Source: LMUY01 sp965199005
Lineage (GTDB): Bacteria > Pseudomonadota > Alphaproteobacteria > Acetobacterales > Acetobacteraceae
NCBI GenBank assembly: GCA_965199005.1
Contig: CBDAQK010000001.1
Location: 2,108,001-2,172,000 of the forward strand
Direction: 5' to 3'
Length of the DNA stretch: 64,000 nt
This document shows, in pieces, positions 62,181 through 64,000 of the stretch. The notes under the pieces are model-generated. The model was given only the letters and a program-made list of their open reading frames with translations. It was not told where the DNA came from and made no database searches. Numbering within the stretch: position 1 is the stretch's first letter; the number at the start of each line of letters is the position of its first letter. A program made the translations under genes and the position numbers.

Positions 62181-63761
62181 ATGCTCACCCGCCGCACCCT
62201 GCTTGGCTCTGCCGCCGCCACGCCTTTGATCTGGAACACGGCCTTCGCGGAGACGCCGCGCGACGTGGCGGTGATGGCCATGCAGATCGACGACATGATC
62301 AGCCTGGACCCAGGCGAGGCGTTCGAATTTTCCGGCAGCGAGGTTTGCTCCAATTGCTACGAGAAGCTCGTCGAGCCGGACGAAACCGATCCAACCAAGA
62401 TCAACGGTGTGTTGGCAGACCATTGGGAGGTCGGCAGCGACAACCTGACCTACACCTTCCATTTGAAGCAGGACCACAAATTCGCCTCCGGCGCCTTGGT
62501 CACGGCCGATGACGTCGCCTGGTCGCTCCAGCGCGCGGTCATCATGAACAAATCGCCGGGCTTCATCCTGAGGCAATTCGGGTTCACGAAGGACAACGCG
62601 CTCGACAGCATCAAGGCGACGGACGACCATACCGTCACCATCAAGGTGGCCGAGGTGCAGGCCCCGACATTCCTGTTCTATTGCCTGTCCGCCAACGTGG
62701 GCGGCGTGGTGGAAAGGAAACTGGCGCTGAGCCATGCGCAAGGCGACGATTTCGGCAATGGCTGGCTGAAGAGTGCGTCCGCCGGGTCCAATGCCTGGGT
62801 GGTGCGGTCCTGGAAGGCCAGCGACAGCGTGGTGTTGGACGCCGCACCCGGCGCGGCGACCAAGCTGAAGCGGATGGTCATCCGCCACGTGGCCGAGCCC
62901 GCGACCCAGTTGTTGCTGTTGCAGAAGGGCGATGCCGATATCGTCCGCAACCTCAACCCGGAGCAATTGCGCGCGCTCAAGGGCAAGCCCGAGTTCACCC
63001 TCGCGAGCAAGAGCCTGGGCGTCGTCAACTATATCGCGTTGAACCAGGGCATGCCGGAACTGGCCCACCCCGACGTGGCGCAGGCGGTGAAATGGGCAAT
63101 CGACTACGACGCGATTGCGAAGAACATCACGCCCGACATCTTCAAGACCCACCAGGCCTTCCTGCCGGAGGGTTTCCCTGGCGCCTACAACGACAACCCC
63201 TTCCACAAGGATGTGGACAAAGCCAAGGCTCTCATGAAGCAGGCCGGGCTGGAGAAGGGGTTCACCGTCGCGCTCGACCATCAATCCGCACCGCCTTATA
63301 GCGACGTTGCCCAGGCCGTTCAGGCCGATCTGGGCGCGATCGGGATCAAGGTCGACCTCGTTGCTGCCGAATTCCGGCAGGTGATCACCAAATTCAGGGC
63401 GCGGCAGCACCAAATGGCGATGCTGCGCTGGGGCAGCGATTACTTCGACCCCAATTCCAACGCGCAAGCCTTCTGCGTCAACGAGGATAACAGCGACAAC
63501 GCGACCAACCGGACCGTCGCCTGGCGGACCAAATGGCAGGATAAAGACCTGATGGGCCGGACACAGGACGCTGTAAAGGAAACCGACGCCGCCAAGCGCG
63601 TGGCCGACTACGAGCAGTTGCAGAAGGACTTCATCCAGCGCGCACCCTTCATCATTTTTCAGCAGCAGGTGGGGATCGTCGCCATGCGCAAGGGGGTCAG
63701 CGGGTTCGCGCTGGGGGCGCTGTCCGACGGCACGCGCTTCACCGGTCTCGCCAAGGCTTGA
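62181..63761 (+). CDS. Dipeptide/oligopeptide-type ABC transporter substrate-binding protein
   Basis: A 526-residue cluster C solute-binding protein (DppA/OppA-like, SBP family 5). It has a signal peptide (MLTRRTLLGSAAATPLIWNT, Tat-like RR), the family opening VCSNCYEKLVEPDE, LTYTFHLKQDHKFASGALVT with ADDVAWSLQRAV, and a C-terminal DFIQRAPFIIFQQQ. AGAGGA precedes the ATG. Ligand may be a peptide, but members of this family also bind opines, nickel chelates and other compounds. It is followed with overlap by the permease gene. Confidence 0.92.
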   Translation: MLTRRTLLGSAAATPLIWNTAFAETPRDVAVMAMQIDDMISLDPGEAFEFSGSEVCSNCYEKLVEPDETDPTKINGVLADHWEVGSDNLTYTFHLKQDHKFASGALVTADDVAWSLQRAVIMNKSPGFILRQFGFTKDNALDSIKATDDHTVTIKVAEVQAPTFLFYCLSANVGGVVERKLALSHAQGDDFGNGWLKSASAGSNAWVVRSWKASDSVVLDAAPGAATKLKRMVIRHVAEPATQLLLLQKGDADIVRNLNPEQLRALKGKPEFTLASKSLGVVNYIALNQGMPELAHPDVAQAVKWAIDYDAIAKNITPDIFKTHQAFLPEGFPGAYNDNPFHKDVDKAKALMKQAGLEKGFTVALDHQSAPPYSDVAQAVQADLGAIGIKVDLVAAEFRQVITKFRARQHQMAMLRWGSDYFDPNSNAQAFCVNEDNSDNATNRTVAWRTKWQDKDLMGRTQDAVKETDAAKRVADYEQLQKDFIQRAPFIIFQQQVGIVAMRKGVSGFALGALSDGTRFTGLAKA

Positions 63762-64000
63762 GACGTCTGGGTGTTCTCGCCACCACCCTGGGCAGCGTGC
63801 CGATCACGCTGTTTGGCCTGGTGCTGATCACCTTCCTGATCGGCCGCGTCGTCCCGATCGACCCAGTGCTGGCCATGGTAGGGGATCGGGCGCCGCAGGA
63901 TGTGGTCGTGGCAACCCGGCACGCCATGGGGCTGGACCGGCCCCTGCCGGTGCAGTTCGTGCGCTACGTGGGCAATCTGTTGCATGGCGATCTCGGCCGC
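63758..64000 (+). CDS. DppB-type ABC transporter permease, N-terminal part
   Basis: Open to the window edge, 81 residues visible. From the TTG at 63758, which overlaps the preceding stop as TTGA, it reads LRRLGVLATTLGSVPITLFG then LVLITFLIGRVVPIDPVLAM. This matches the first helix and the R-x-x-P-x-DP element of DppB/OppB permeases, followed by RHAMGLDRPLPVQFVRYVGN and LLHGDLGR, also typical. It would form the membrane channel for the upstream binding protein. Confidence 0.9.
   Translation, partial: MRRLGVLATTLGSVPITLFGLVLITFLIGRVVPIDPVLAMVGDRAPQDVVVATRHAMGLDRPLPVQFVRYVGNLLHGDLGR

Overview
High-GC chromosomal DNA of an alphaproteobacterium. The right-hand core block (ccmA/ccmB divergent from an AcnA-type aconitase, SufE, an RlmB-like methyltransferase with a long Pro/Gly-rich N-terminus) looks to me like Acetobacteraceae/Rhodospirillales; this is inference from gene content and order, not a database result.

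Layout. (1) 1-2400: the start of a DUF4153-like membrane protein, a small unknown gene, and decayed IS701- and IS630-type transposases. (2) 2410-7980: a complete branched-chain amino-acid-type (Liv) ABC importer on the minus strand (substrate-binding protein, LivH, LivM, LivG, LivF), followed upstream by a frameshifted, 5'-truncated VOC/extradiol-dioxygenase-like pseudogene. (3) about 7983-47042: a genomic island of about 39 kb. It is bounded on the right by tRNA-Tyr(GTA) with a tyrosine integrase at its 3' end. On the left a 14-bp direct copy of the tRNA 3' end coincides with the broken end of the VOC pseudogene. (4) 47026-64000: core-like genes (enoyl-CoA hydratase, rlmB, ccmBA, acnA, FUSC protein, MFS transporter, sufE, aminotransferase, two small secreted paralogues, gamma-glutamyltransferase, DsbA-like thioredoxin, start of a dipeptide/oligopeptide ABC importer).

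The island is a defence island. From left to right it carries: a seven-gene overlapping operon mazE-mazF-hsdR-hsdM-hsdS-darT-darG; an unknown protein overlapping an XRE/ImmA-type metallopeptidase; a relic of a TraA-like conjugative relaxase; a run of uncharacterised genes with a catalytically dead serine recombinase, a SNF2 helicase, a GIY-YIG nuclease and a FtsH-like AAA-M41 protease (broken by a poly-C frameshift and by an ISAzo13 insertion with a recognisable target duplication); an AbiU2-like HEPN gene facing a frameshifted MauJ-like gene; fused IS66 and IS256 fragments; and a large locus at 33.6-44.0 kb.

The 33.6-44.0 kb locus is the best candidate for an undescribed system. Two paralogous proteins of about 1000-1160 residues share an N-terminal EFR(I/L)STSF motif, a tandem helical-repeat region and a C-terminal module with an R-x4-H HEPN-like motif. 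They lie on either side of, and in one case immediately downstream of, a 700-residue protein with a predicted C-terminal two-helix membrane hairpin. No CRISPR array, rRNA, phage structural gene or plasmid replication gene was recognised.
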